A stretch of 64,000 nucleotides of DNA. Origin: Gnetum montanum (lineage: Eukaryota; Streptophyta; Gnetopsida; Gnetales; Gnetaceae). Location of the stretch: NCBI GenBank assembly GCA_015680685.1, contig MNCI01002155.1, positions 249,770-313,769 of the forward strand, written 5' to 3'. The notes under the pieces were generated by a model that had not been told where the DNA came from, did not search any database, and saw nothing but the letters and a program-made list of their open reading frames with translations. Below are positions 22,964 through 33,949 of the stretch, piece after piece. Position numbers and translations under genes: made by a program. The first letter of the stretch is position 1; each line of letters begins with the position of its first letter.

Positions 22964-23806
22964 TGATGGGACATGATATCACATGGGCCACGATATCATG
23001 TACGCGATATCGCATCCCTCGCAATATCGCGTCATCCCCTGCCATATCGCATACGCGATAGCACGGTGCGTCATCATATATATAAATAAGAGGTGGCTCT
23101 CCCTTGTTTCATCATCCTAGGCTTATACCATAGTGAAACTCTAGCAGATTGATCGCTCTAGAGATAGAATATTTTCCATGTGCCCACAGTAGGAGTCCTA
23201 AAGTGAACGGATCTTTATTCGAGCAAACATTATACCTGAACAAAAGTTTGTGTACGGCAATAAAGACGAGCATCTTGGATAAACCTTGCAGTGCATGAAA
23301 TAGGCTAATTAGGATTTATTTATTGTTATTTACTATTTTCCATTTAAATGCTTTATTAGTTGTTAAATCTTTCTCAACCCTTTTCTCCTAGTTAAGTGCC
23401 TCAGTACGACCGCTTCGAGCACGTGCATTACGCGTGGTGATCCTAGCAACGACTAGTGTTTGGTAACCATAGTTGCATTAGTTCAGGGTGTGAACGGTAA
23501 GTGGGAACAGATGCTGATGTTAGGTTAATTCAGACTTAGTTAGTTAGTTAGAGTTAGTAATTAGTCTCTTCAACCCTTCACCTCTCAGCATAGGAGATAA
23601 AATAGAAAAAGTTATAAAAATCATATACCTTAGAATTACTGAATCATACACCGTGACAAATACAAGTAAGTCTGAAAAGAAAACAAATAATTAACCTTAA
23701 GTGTTTCATGAGGCGTGTAGGCACTTAGTTTGCGGAGTTTGACCGGATCACACATGTTACGCTCATATTCGTATGGTTGAGTATAGGGGTACCTCACCAT
23801 TCATCA
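22964..23806 (+). repeat. Element 1 5' LTR (843 bp)
   Basis: U3 holds several GCGATATCGC-type palindromes (22970-23065) and the TATA box TATATAAATAAGAG (23077-23092). A polyadenylation-type AATAAA lies at 23269-23274 in the 'TGTACGGCAATAAAGACGAG' block. It ends CTCACCATTCATCA against the primer site. It is 45 bp longer than the 3' LTR, because the 3' copy lost part of the palindrome cluster. Confidence 0.9.
23077..23092 (+). promoter_or_regulatory. Element 1 U3 TATA box
   Basis: ATATATAAATAAGAG follows the palindrome cluster. The 3' LTR has CTATAAATAAGAG at the same place, as do the solo LTR and the element 3 LTRs. Confidence 0.7.
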
Positions 23807-23825
23807 TTGGCGCCATTGCTGGGGA
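23807..23825 (+). promoter_or_regulatory. Element 1 primer-binding site (tRNA-Asp type)
   Basis: TTGGCGCCATTGCTGGGGA directly follows the LTR's final CA. It is complementary to the 3' end of plant tRNA-Asp (TGGCGCCGTTGCCGGGGA expected) apart from two transitions. This primer is usual for Athila-like and related Ty3/gypsy elements. Confidence 0.85.
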
Positions 23826-23951
23826 CTAAGTGTTTGTGTGCTAAGTAGAACATAAGAGATCATTCACATCGTTAGGAGCTTAAATGAACCTTAGGGTTAA
23901 TTAAACGAAAAAAAATTATATAACGGTTAAATAGCACATCGATAAGACACC

Positions 23952-26900
23952 ATGTCTTCTTCTTCTTCTCATAAGAGCAACTCACCACCTAGGGACAATA
24001 CAAAGAACAGTTGGCAATCAAAAAAACATAACCAAAATTTGCTAGTTCCTCAACAATATAGGGTGGAATATACTCATCCCGATGAGTATATTCCAAATTT
24101 TACTTTTACCTTCCATCAAGATGAACAGATGCACTGGAGAGACTTGCAAGGTAACATTGTGTTACCTTCGGATCGTGCAGTCCCCAACATGCTCCTCTGT
24201 GCTTTGGCACAGATCAGCATGACTCAGCTCTATGTTGAATACGTTGTAGAAAATTTTGACATGAGGGATTACCATCCCACAGCTTTACAATGTATGAGGG
24301 TCTCAGGGCATGAGAGCCAACATACACTGTTGAAGGGCAAAGAGGTCCCGCACATCCTAAGTGAAATCGGAGATGGTGAACCACTCATAACGGGTTCTCT
24401 ATCAAAAGATGTTCCCCCTCCTAATGAAAGTGAGGAGGTGGGGTATCAGAACTTGTGATCCATGATACAAAACCCTAGTTCTAATCCTCGTGAACGCCAA
24501 CTGTTCATAGAGGGAACAACAGCTCATGATAAGGATGGGCACTTTGATCATCATCACAATTAGGGCCACAGCAACCGAAGAGGAGGTAGGAAACATTGTC
24601 ATGGTGATGGTTCTCCTTCTTCTTCCCATTCTTCACATCATTCACCCTCTCCTTCCACATCTGGATGCAACCATCACGAGCATAACGATGAGGATAGAGG
24701 TAGGCAAAATGAGAGACCTCGACGAGAAAGTTGAGAGAGAGGATAAGGGCATGAACGAAGGGAAAGTAGGAAACAATGCAAACATCATAGACATCATGAA
24801 AGAGATGATCATGATGAACCCCTACTTGCCACCTGAAGTATGCTCGATATAACGGAGGTAGTGAGAATACCAACAATGTATTTAAAAGATAGTCAGATCA
24901 AGTGCCTAGACATGAACAATATCCCACGCTTCGAAGGGGGATACAACACAGATCTACAACATCATTTATAGGCATTCCACGATGCCTGTGCCTTGCAAAA
25001 CATAGAGAATGAGTGGAAGAAACTAAATTTTTTTCCCAGAACACTCATCAAGGAAGCAGAGAGTTGGTACTGGTCCTTGGAACTGGAAACCATCAAGACA
25101 TGGAGTACGATGTTAGAACTCTTCAACGATAAGTATCAGACATACTCTAGAGTGTCTAACTTGCGTAAGCAGATCCAAGGATGGAAGCAAGGTACTCATG
25201 AATCCTTGGATCCTACCATGGGTCGCTACTATGCATTGTTACATCGTTGCCTAGGCCATGGTTATGCACAACGGGACCAACTTCGCCACATCGTAGATGG
25301 GCTAAGATATGAGACTAGGAGAACCCTTGGGACTTATGCCCAAGGGAGATTATCAGAACTTAGAGCCCATGAGATACATTGCTTATTGAAGCAAGTAGCC
25401 AAAGAATAAGGTGAGCTACGAGAAAGGGAAATTGTGGAAGAATATAACCATGATCCCTCTCTTCAAAAGAAGGGAGTGAAATTTTGCGATGAAGAGGATG
25501 AGTCACCACTCGAAGAGTTGGTGAACAGAAAAATCTTGATGATTCAAAAACTAATAATATAAGTATCGGCTAAGCTAGATTAATTGTGGGATTCCTTAGA
25601 CTCTAAACTTGAAACTGTCTTGAAAATCGTAGAAGAGTCTAAGGTGGAACAAAGTAGTGACAAAGATAAGAAAAAGAGGCGAGATTCAGGCCTTGCACAT
25701 AACAAGGGTAAGGGGAAAATTACTATCTCTGATGACGTTGCAGACTCAGACACAAACGATGATGGTGGATGTGAGATCTACCAATATGACCATCCTAAAG
25801 GATGTTGTCCAATCATCTCACATCTACAAGAGTCTGGGGTGTATGCACTCAACTCGAGACTCAACATACGGTAGACACCTCGAAGGTTACCTTATCCCCA
25901 AGGTAACCCAAGGCAGTTCCACCAACCGTTGATGTACTATCCAAGTGGAACTTCACCACAACCCATTGGACAACATCAATAGTGGTAATACCCATAGTCA
26001 TGGGGGATGCCACCACCGAAACAATAATACCCTTACCAGCAACCAGACCCATATGGATATTATGTGCAGTAGCTGATTTCTCCAAGTGACTCTATGGGTC
26101 ACACAACTCCCCAACGTCACTACCAAGTTCAGGAGTACTTTAGGAGGACTCATTCTCCTCTGGGAGGCACCCCACATACCTACCATCCTCCTAATCTGTC
26201 TGCACCTCTTCCATCAGTAGTTTCCATAACACCTCCTACTCCAACAATGCAAGGGGAACTCCCCACTTAACCGCAGCAACGTAACGCTACGAGAGCTATA
26301 AACATTCAACCCATTGCTGGTTCTAACAACTATAAAAAGAGAAGACCTTTCTTCAAAACCAAAAGCCCAGACAAACTCTCACAACAACAAGTGGTTGAGT
26401 CCACAACCACTCCTCCAACAAACAAAACTTTAGAGCACCCTTCAGTCCAACAACAAAGATGTACACATATGGTTATGTTAACGCATACCGTAACCAACTG
26501 GATCAAGGTAGGCCACCTTCCCAGGAAACCATCTGACCCTGGAAGCCCCTTAATCTATCTACAAGTCACCAGGAACAAACCACATAAGGCTCTTCTTGAC
26601 TCAAGTTCTAGAGTTAATTTAATATCACAAGAAATGTATCAAGCCTGGAACTTGCCCCAACTTAAGAAGAGAAACATTCAACTAGAGCTGGCTGACCAGT
26701 CCATCATCATTCCCTTAAGATTGGTGGAGGACATTGTTACCACTATGTGTGGTTGGTCCTACCTAGCTAACTTCCTAGTGATAGAGGTCAACAACAATCA
26801 AGGGAACTTCCCAATTATAATGGGAAGGCCATGGCTAAGAATAGTAGACGCGTACCTAGGGATCCGCGATCTTTCCTTGAAGATATCTAAGATAAACATT

Positions 26901-27095
26901 TATGGAAAGATCGAGAAGAAGAAAGTTCCATGCATCACATATAGTGACTTAGAGGGTGATGACATGGAAGAATGTTTAGCATCTCTTCCATGTAATCAGT
27001 GTGCCCAAGAAACACAAATTCAAAGGTGCCTGTATGTAGCAACCACACAAGTAGTAGACACCCCGTGGTTGACGGCTACTAGAAAGAGCAATTGA
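23952..27095 (+). pseudogene. gag-pro: Element 1 gag-protease
   Basis: One frame runs from ATG 23952 to 27095 (1048 codons), interrupted by stops (TGA 24456, TAG 24561, TGA 24732, TAA 24744, TGA 24834, TAG 24969, TAA 25407 and a few later) but keeping frame throughout. The order is: N-terminal segment with 'FHQDEQMHWRDLQGN'; a His/Arg-rich basic stretch (codons ~190-290) ending 'DDEPLLAT'; the Gag domain (~24920-25405) with 'WKKLNFFPRTLIKEAESWYW', 'GWKQGTHESLDPTMGRYYAL' and 'HIVDGLRYETRRTL'; then 'YDHPKGCCPI', a Pro/Tyr/Gln-rich linker, and a retropepsin with 'KALLDSSSRVNLIS' and 'FPIIMGRPWLRI'. The active site should be D-S/T-G. Here Gly is Ser (AGT), one G-to-A step from GGT. No zinc knuckle is seen. 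Confidence 0.9.
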
Positions 27096-28357
27096 CAAAC
27101 ATGCATGGAACGAACTGGGGAAATAACCCATGTCAACAATAAAGGCATAAATACCTTGGAATATGGGCATCGCCAACTTCCATCCCTTACTCTAAGAACA
27201 TCAATTGGGAGAAGTTGGGAACTTCTATGAAATTCAAACAAACACTCATTATTTCGGATCTCTCCCTTGCAATTCAATCATGGGGAGATGGCCACCTATG
27301 CTAATCATTTGGGGCCCTTAGTTCTCTTTAGTTTTTATTTTACACGTTTTTGTTTTACACGTTTTTTTACACGTTCTTGTTTTACACATTTTTTTTACAC
27401 GTTTTTGTCTTACACATTTTTATTTTACAAATTTCTTTAACTTTTTTTGTTTTTGTTTTACAATTTTTTAAACTTTTCTTATTTTTTTTTTACAAATTTC
27501 TTTAACTTTTCTTGTTTTTGTTTTACAACATTGTTATACTTTTTCATTTCTTTGTGTGTGTGTGTTTTATCCACCCTATAAGTTTGTCACCTAATAAGTG
27601 TTCTTCATGATGGTATGAACAGTGTTTCTATTGATTGCTAATGTTTAGTTTTTACCTTTAAGTCATGATGTTGATACTAAGGTATGTTTATTTTGATATG
27701 GCAGGCAATGAGTTCACTTCATCCATCCATCCACTAGGTTCTATGGTCTCTCTTGGCTTGGAAATGTACAGTCCTTTTCTAAATAAGAACTTTAACGAAT
27801 AAGTGATATGGCATTTCTCAAACTAAGGAAGGACTCAAGGATTGAAAAAGGTGTGACTTCAAGGGAACTTGATGCTTTTGTGTTGGCCATTCTCTTGGGT
27901 GCTTGGATGTTTTCTTCTTGAGTTTTCTTACCATTTTGACATTACCCAATTATCGGAAGCTGAGCAAATAAAAATAAGAAGTCTTTGCATGGTGTGGTTC
28001 TCAGGCATAAAAACACAAAACACAAAAATAAAAAAAATGAGAAAAGAAGAAAAAAGAAAAGAAAAGGAAGTGATAATTCAAAGCACACCTCTTAGACGGA
28101 ATAATCATTTGGGCTACAAGCACTGGTTATGGAACTAAAATAAAAATGTTCCCTCTAACTAAGGCCCTTCTCGCTTCCCATTCTCTCCTCCTTGTTTTGT
28201 CAGAATGGTGGTGGCTCTTTGAAGATGCATTCTTGTTACTTCAAGGGGATGGATTGGCTGAATGCATTAATGAGAAGTCACTGGATGTAGTTGGTTTGAG
28301 GCTGGAGTTGGAATGAGATTTGCTAAGTCACATTAATCATGAAACACACAAGGGGCT
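27096..28357 (+). other. Element 1 non-coding tail: pyrimidine-rich repeats and purine tract
   Basis: At 27330-27540 runs such as TTTTACACGTTTTTG and TTTACAAATTTCTTTAAC repeat, forming a T-rich minisatellite. At 28010-28075 the plus strand is A/G-rich (AAAAGAAGAAAAAAGAAAAG). No credible protein frame exists. This replaces the pol region of a standard Ty3/gypsy element. Confidence 0.6.
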
Positions 28358-29197
28358 NNNNNNNNNNNNNNNNNNNNNNNNNNNNNNNNNNNNNNNNNNN
28401 NNNNNNNNNNNNNNNNNNNNNNNNNNNNNNNNNNNNNNNNNNNNNNNNNNNNNNNNNNNNNNNNNNNNNNNNNNNNNNNNNNNNNNNNNNNNNNNNNNNN
28501 NNNNNNNNNNNNNNNNNNNNNNNNNNNNNNNNNNNNNNNNNNNNNNNNNNNNNNNNNNNNNNNNNNNNNNNNNNNNNNNNNNNNNNNNNNNNNNNNNNNN
28601 NNNNNNNNNNNNNNNNNNNNNNNNNNNNNNNNNNNNNNNNNNNNNNNNNNNNNNNNNNNNNNNNNNNNNNNNNNNNNNNNNNNNNNNNNNNNNNNNNNNN
28701 NNNNNNNNNNNNNNNNNNNNNNNNNNNNNNNNNNNNNNNNNNNNNNNNNNNNNNNNNNNNNNNNNNNNNNNNNNNNNNNNNNNNNNNNNNNNNNNNNNNN
28801 NNNNNNNNNNNNNNNNNNNNNNNNNNNNNNNNNNNNNNNNNNNNNNNNNNNNNNNNNNNNNNNNNNNNNNNNNNNNNNNNNNNNNNNNNNNNNNNNNNNN
28901 NNNNNNNNNNNNNNNNNNNNNNNNNNNNNNNNNNNNNNNNNNNNNNNNNNNNNNNNNNNNNNNNNNNNNNNNNNNNNNNNNNNNNNNNNNNNNNNNNNNN
29001 NNNNNNNNNNNNNNNNNNNNNNNNNNNNNNNNNNNNNNNNNNNNNNNNNNNNNNNNNNNNNNNNNNNNNNNNNNNNNNNNNNNNNNNNNNNNNNNNNNNN
29101 NNNNNNNNNNNNNNNNNNNNNNNNNNNNNNNNNNNNNNNNNNNNNNNNNNNNNNNNNNNNNNNNNNNNNNNNNNNNNNNNNNNNNNNNNNNNNNNNN
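28358..29197. other. Assembly gap (840 N)
   Basis: Unresolved bases. Any translation spanning it is meaningless. The true length could differ from 840. Confidence 0.99.
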
Positions 29198-29506
29198 GGA
29201 ACACTTGGAATGGAGCAATGCTGAAGTAGCTATGCAAGGAGCAAGATCGATGGCACACTTATGGATGGACAATGAAAGGCACAATCTTGGCATTGGTAGC
29301 AGCAACACTTCTTTCTCTCTCTCTCTTTCTCAGCTACCAAATGAGGCCTGATGTCAATGTAATAAGGTGTTCACCCTTGTTCTCATGAATACCAGTTTTG
29401 TTATGTCTTGTAATGATGATTCATTCACATGTCATCCCATTAGTTCCATTTGAGTCAATAATCCCATACCTTCCCGATATTATTGTAAGGAACTCGAGGA
29501 TAAGTT
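29198..29506 (+). other. Element 1 non-coding end
   Basis: There is no credible coding frame. A (TCTCTCTTTCTC)-type pyrimidine run lies near 29310-29332. Confidence 0.4.
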
Positions 29507-29526
29507 TTCATTTAGTCATGGGGGTA
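29507..29526 (+). promoter_or_regulatory. Element 1 polypurine tract and conserved block
   Basis: CATTTAGTCATGGGGGTA lies directly before the 3' LTR. Element 3 has the same string at its own LTR junction (50337-50358, minus). The G-run is the presumed plus-strand primer. Confidence 0.7.
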
Positions 29527-30324
29527 TGATGGAACGTGATATCGCATGGGCCGCGATATTGCGTCGTCCCCCACGATATCGCAGTGCGCCATCATATCTA
29601 TAAATAAGAGGCGGCTCTCCCTTTTTTCATCATCCTAGGCTTAGACCATAGTGAAACTCTAGAAGATTGATCACTCCAGAGATAGAATATTTTCCATGTG
29701 CTCATAGTAGGAGTCCTAAAGTGAACAGATCTTTATTCGAGCAAACATTGTACCTGAACACAAGTTTGTGTACGGTAATAAAGATGATCTTCTTAGATAA
29801 ACCTTGAAGTGCATGGAATAGGATAATTAGGATTTATTTATTGTTATTTACTATTTTCCATTTAAATTCTTTATTAGTTGTTAAATATTTCTCAACCCTT
29901 TTCTCCTAGTTAAGTACCTCAGTACGACCGCTTCGAGTACATGCGTTACACATGGTGATCCCTGCAACAACTAGCGTTTGGTAACCACGGTTGCATTGGT
30001 TCAGGGTGTGAATGGTAAGTGGGAATGGATGCTGACGCTAGGTTAATTCAGACTTAGTTAGTTAGTTAGAGTTAGTAATTAGTCTCTTCAACCCTTCACC
30101 TCTCAGCATAGGAGATAAAATAGAAAAAGCTATAAAAATCATATACCTCAAACTTACTTAACCATACACCATGACAAATACAAGTAAGTTTGGGAAGACA
30201 ACGAATAATTAACCTTAAGTGTTCCATGAGGCATGTAGGCACTTAGTCTACGAAGTTTGACTAGATCGCACATGTTACGCTCATATTCGTATGGTTGAGT
30301 ATAGGGGTACCTCACCACTCATCA
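29527..30324 (+). repeat. Element 1 3' LTR (798 bp)
   Basis: It is collinear with 22964-23806 except for a ~45-bp loss in the GCGATATCGC cluster and scattered transitions. It ends CACTCATCA at 30324 and is followed by ATTAA. Confidence 0.9.
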
Positions 30325-31320
30325 ATTAACAATACAATGGAGACTAAACTCATAAATATATGTGTCAAAATAGAAACTTTAGATGGTAATAAAACATTTT
30401 ATTTGAGGGATCTACATAAAAGTTAGATCAAGGTATGAGGGTTGCATGAATAGTTGGAGCACATTAGGCTATTGGTAACATGTCACAATCACTCTAGAGG
30501 TGTAGATCAAGCACTTGTAGGTTAAATTATTCTAGGCATGTAAAGTTGGCTAAGAAGACATGTTCATGAAAGATGACTTAGAGTAATAAATTAGAATGTT
30601 GAAGCATCTATCCCAAGAGTTGAAAAGAATGAGTCAAAAAAGAAGAAAAAGTACTCTTCATTTTCTAGCAAGTATGAAGGTTTGAAGATGAGAGTTAGAT
30701 CATGGTCTAATTTTAGGACAAGTATCTTCATACAAAGAAAAAGCATTGGAAATTATGATAGGAGCTGAAAAACAAAAAGATTGCAAGGAAAATCAAAAAT
30801 CTTAGAAATATTTATCTAATTGAGTAGGAAACATGGGATGTCGAGGTGCATAGAATGCATAAACATGTAACTCTACTAAATGAATGTATAACCATAGAGA
30901 AGCACAAGATGTAGGAGAAATTCAACACCTTACAAGACAAACTCTAACAAATGATTGCAAGTGAACCAACATTGTAGGAGAATATAGACCTATTGGAAAA
31001 CATGTACATTCTCTCCCACAAAGTAGTTATCATATTCCTTAAGAGAATACTCAAGGATATAGAAGAGGAGATGTACATGGAATAAAGAAGCTACCTTTAT
31101 GTGATTCAAATTTTTTCAAGTCAACCATACACGAAACTTAAGAAGAAACTACATCAAACAAAAGTTAAGTTGGATGTAGCTAAGCATAAGCTCTTGCAAG
31201 AAAAGAGGAGTTACAAGTAGTTCTAGGCCAATGTTGAGGAATAGTATTAAGAACTTCTATGAGATCAAGGACTAATGCATGAGCAAAACTGACAACTCCA
31301 AGCAAGGGAAATGGACCTTA
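30325..31320 (+). pseudogene. Element 2 ORF2, second part after the nested insertion
   Basis: This resumes element 2's interior. Charged, Lys/Glu-rich pieces appear in several frames (for example 'RVEKNESKKKKKYS' near 30610), as expected for the coiled-coil half of ORF2. Frameshifts are too many to follow one frame. The assignment rests mainly on position between the nested element and the 3' LTR. Confidence 0.4.
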
Positions 31321-31575
31321 AGTTATAACTCTAGAAATTTTAAATATCTACACCTAGTTTTTAGGCTTCTTCGTATACCATGCAAGCAAGTTAGGGGACT
31401 TCTCTTAGTTGCCACCCATGGTACTTCTTAATGAGATGGCTTATATTGTATTATATTCATGGTTTATCTATTTGTCCAATTTTGTTAATCCACATTGATC
31501 ATGTTATGTATCTTGTCCTAATTTTATGTCTTGGGTGTTAAAACTATGGGACTAACTTACTTAGTTGTGAAAGAA
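31321..31575 (+). other. Element 2 non-coding end with short purine tract
   Basis: No coding frame. The purine-rich string GTGAAAGAA (31567-31575) abuts the 3' LTR and may be its polypurine tract. Confidence 0.4.
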
Positions 31576-32187
31576 TGATGAGTCATCCACTAACATTTTA
31601 TATGTTGATTGTAAGCCTTGGATTTAGGAAGTGTTTTATGCATCCTATGTTTATAGTGTAGCATGTTTGGTAGAGGTTCTTGGTCTTTCAAGGTGCATCC
31701 TTATCCCTTAGGTCATACTCTAAGATTATATACATGATTCCAAGCTCTCTAGGACAATTCTATCTTCATTCAAATTTCTTAGGGTCCTTTTGACATGTTT
31801 CATTTAGTTCTAGCTTATACTTGGAATTGAAAAGGTAAAGTGTAGGTTTGGAAGAGGGGGGTGGGGGGTGGGGTGGGGGGGTGGTGTTTGCAGGGGTGGG
31901 TGGGGGGCATGGGATGTGGTGCATTGATACAAGTGAAGTCAAGTAAATTAAGCCTATCAAGGGGACATTGACATACCCTCTAGTAGGCTTGGTTTACTTG
32001 AGTTCACCTCATGTATGTTAAGGGTTAGTTCAAGTTGCATTGATAAGCCTTTGTTGATGCCTAAGCATTGACAAATCCCTTCTCTTTCTATGTGAAAACT
32101 ATAAATACCTAGGATGAGCTCTTACAATTAACAACTTTATTCTTAATTTTTTCATTTGGCTTTTGGTACCTATCCCATGGTTAAACC
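31576..32187 (+). repeat. Element 2 3' LTR, truncated
   Basis: It aligns with 14288-14856 up to the shared 'CCCATGGTTAA'. It holds a TATA box (CTATAAATACCTAGG, ~32100) and a G-rich insertion absent from the 5' copy. It stops at ~32187, where sequence of element 5's LTR begins, so the distal part is missing. Confidence 0.7.
31855..31912 (+). repeat. G-tract cluster in element 2 3' LTR
   Basis: Six or more runs of three to seven G are separated by one to eight bases (GGGGGGTGGGG, TGGGGTGGGGGGG, GGGGTGGGTGGGGGG). The 5' LTR has ordinary sequence here (GGAGGGTGTG), so the tract expanded after insertion. It meets the usual pattern for a G-quadruplex. Confidence 0.75.
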
Positions 32188-32844
32188 TATTTATGATGTT
32201 TGGTGCTTGCTTATATAGGGTTTTGGGGCATAAATCTTACTACAAATTGACTTGATTGTAGCTATAAATTGGCGACAAATTTCTATTACGTTTTAGGTGG
32301 GATAGGTGCCAACATTTGGGAGATTACCATCTATAGTAAGTGTCATACCTACATGGCCATTCTATTTATTGAAAATAGTAATAGGAGGATGAAATCCATG
32401 TTGGGAGGATGGCTTCTATGCTAGGATAAAATCTTCCACATTAGCCATGAAGTTTTCATGCTAGGGGAAAGTCTTCCAAGCTGGGAGTAGATCTTCCATG
32501 TTGGGGGAAAATCTTCTAAGCTAGGAGGAAGTCTTCCACATTGAGCATGAAGTCTTCCACACTGAGAATGAAGTTTCCATGCTGAGCATGAAGTCTCCAC
32601 ACTAGGAGGAAGCCTTCCAAGTTGGGAACATATCTTCCATGCTGCAGGGAAGATCTTCTAGGCTAGGGGAAAGTATTCCATGCTAAGCATGCATTTTTAC
32701 ACTGGGCATATAGTCTCCATGCTAGGGGAAAAGTTTCCATGCTGAGGGGGAATGTTATACCCCTCCATGCTAAGGGTAGGTGAGATCGATCCCTTGTTGG
32801 TGTTTCTAGTATAGAAAAGTGTATACCCACAATAAAACCCATCA
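32188..32844 (-). repeat. Element 5 3' LTR, truncated
   Basis: It matches 44283-44966 ('TTATGATGTTTGGT', 'GGTGGG.TAGGTGCCAA', 'AACCCATCA'). On the minus strand it starts TGATGGGTTTTAT. The central part (32400-32760) is a run of short units such as CTTCCATGCTGGG/GAAGTCTTCCA. The minus-strand TATA box (CTATATAAG, ~32209-32218) lies only ~20 bases before the break. The R-U5 part that should follow it is therefore missing. Confidence 0.75.
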
Positions 32845-33949
32845 AATTGTCATTTTTGACATCCCCAAGCCAAAATATAGACACTATGTGCCTTTTTTCA
32901 CTTGTTGAATGAGGCTTTGACAACCTATGAGGAATTTTTTAGTTCCAAAAGTGTAAAGCACGTGAGATTGGACCCCATGAATTATAATCCTCACATTTAC
33001 AATGAAGTTTTACCTTGAGTTTCATGGGATGGAGTTACAAATTTTACAACATGCAAATTTGGTGGTGTTTCATTGGTCCCTCTTTGTTGGTGTCTAGAGG
33101 ATTGACCTAAGAGGCACTGACAAAGAATACAAAACATCACTATAGGTCCATTGTTAGCATTCCCTCTTTGTGCTTAATTCAGTCATGTCAAATCATGTTG
33201 AAGAGTGCTCATGATGATAGGGTAAGGCTATAATGAGGAAATGACAATGAGGTTATAAGGAAATGATTATGAGGATGAACAATGCATTCCAAGTGGTGAC
33301 ATCATAGCTATGGTAGTAACATGTTGCTCCATCAATAGGTTTTGGTGCTTCATGTTTTGAGATGTTGGTCACTTAGTGGATGTATTTAAGGACCCAACAT
33401 CTTGTTCCAAAGTTTCTTTAGCCTTTAAGATCCTCCCTTTGTATGTTTGGAGCCATTAATTTGTTCTCTTGGTCTTCATGGGTCATTTCAGCTTCTTAGT
33501 CGTTTCATTGGATTTATTTGCCAAGGCCAATTTGATTTTTTTTTCTTGTTGAATGAGATGTGTTACTTTCAACGGTCTTGATGGTGGAGCATGAAGAAGA
33601 AGATGTCATATGGCCACAATGCATGAGTGTCAAACATTGGTCAACACTACTATTTAGGATAAGGAAGGTTATATTTAGGCTATGGGATTGGGCTCAAAGA
33701 GAGGTAATGGGATGGAAATGACATAAGAACTCTTGACATAGTAAGACAAAATCATCAAATCTTGCACATTGAGGTCACATGATCACTTGCTACCTTGATG
33801 AGTTACACCACCATGATGACTCCAGGCTTCACCCTATACGCGCAACTCTAAGAGGACAAGAAAAGCAAGTAAAGAAAGCATGTTGTCACGTTACAATGCA
33901 TAAGGCCATGTAGAATGATGAAGAAAATCAAGCTTTCTAGGTCACCAAT
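32845..33949 (-). other. Element 5 3' internal region, no coding
   Basis: No open frame or motif can be supported. A small palindrome (TGTCATTTTTGACA) abuts the LTR; a clear polypurine tract is not evident. Confidence 0.4.

Larger units (their letters stand above)
22964..30324 (+). mobile_element. Element 1: LTR element with gag-protease only
   Basis: Both LTRs (22964-23806 and 29527-30324) begin TGATGG and end CATCA. A tRNA-Asp primer site follows the first, a polypurine tract precedes the second, and near-identical 5-mers flank the whole (7361 bp). The only coding region is one gag-protease frame (23952-27095). From 27096 to the polypurine tract there are ~2.4 kb, 840 of them an assembly gap. 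That is too little for RT, RNase H and integrase, or for an ORF2 like that of element 3. It is therefore non-autonomous. It lies inside ORF2 of element 2. Confidence 0.9.
14288..32187 (+). mobile_element. Element 2: old LTR element with gag, PR and ORF2, no pol
   Basis: Two direct-repeat LTR copies start at 14288 (TGATGAATCATGC) and 31576 (TGATGAGTCATCC). Between them, after removing nested element 1 (22964-30324), lie about 9 kb. The plus-strand order is gag (15587-17560), protease relic (17880-18320), spacer with purine tract and stem-loop, TATA/palindrome block, then ORF2 (21357-22963 continuing at 30325-31320). No RT, RNase H or integrase motif was found. The 3' LTR is cut short at 32187 by fusion to element 5's LTR, so no target duplication can be checked. 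Coding parts are heavily decayed; it is older than element 1, which sits inside it. Confidence 0.75.

Noticed and set aside
24505-24876. Overlapping 108-123-codon frames on both strands
   Set aside because: They are shadows of the His/Arg-rich part of element 1 gag, which aligns in its own frame with element 3.
28320-29351. Long open frames on both strands across the gap
   Set aside because: They consist almost wholly of N; no coding claim is possible.
31766-31960. Pro-rich minus-strand frame
   Set aside because: It is the translation of the G-tract cluster in an LTR, not a gene.
32194-32844. Complete 651-bp LTR for element 5
   Set aside because: The TATA box lies ~20 bp from the end and no primer site follows the matching copy, so the LTR probably extends to ~43808 in the 5' copy.
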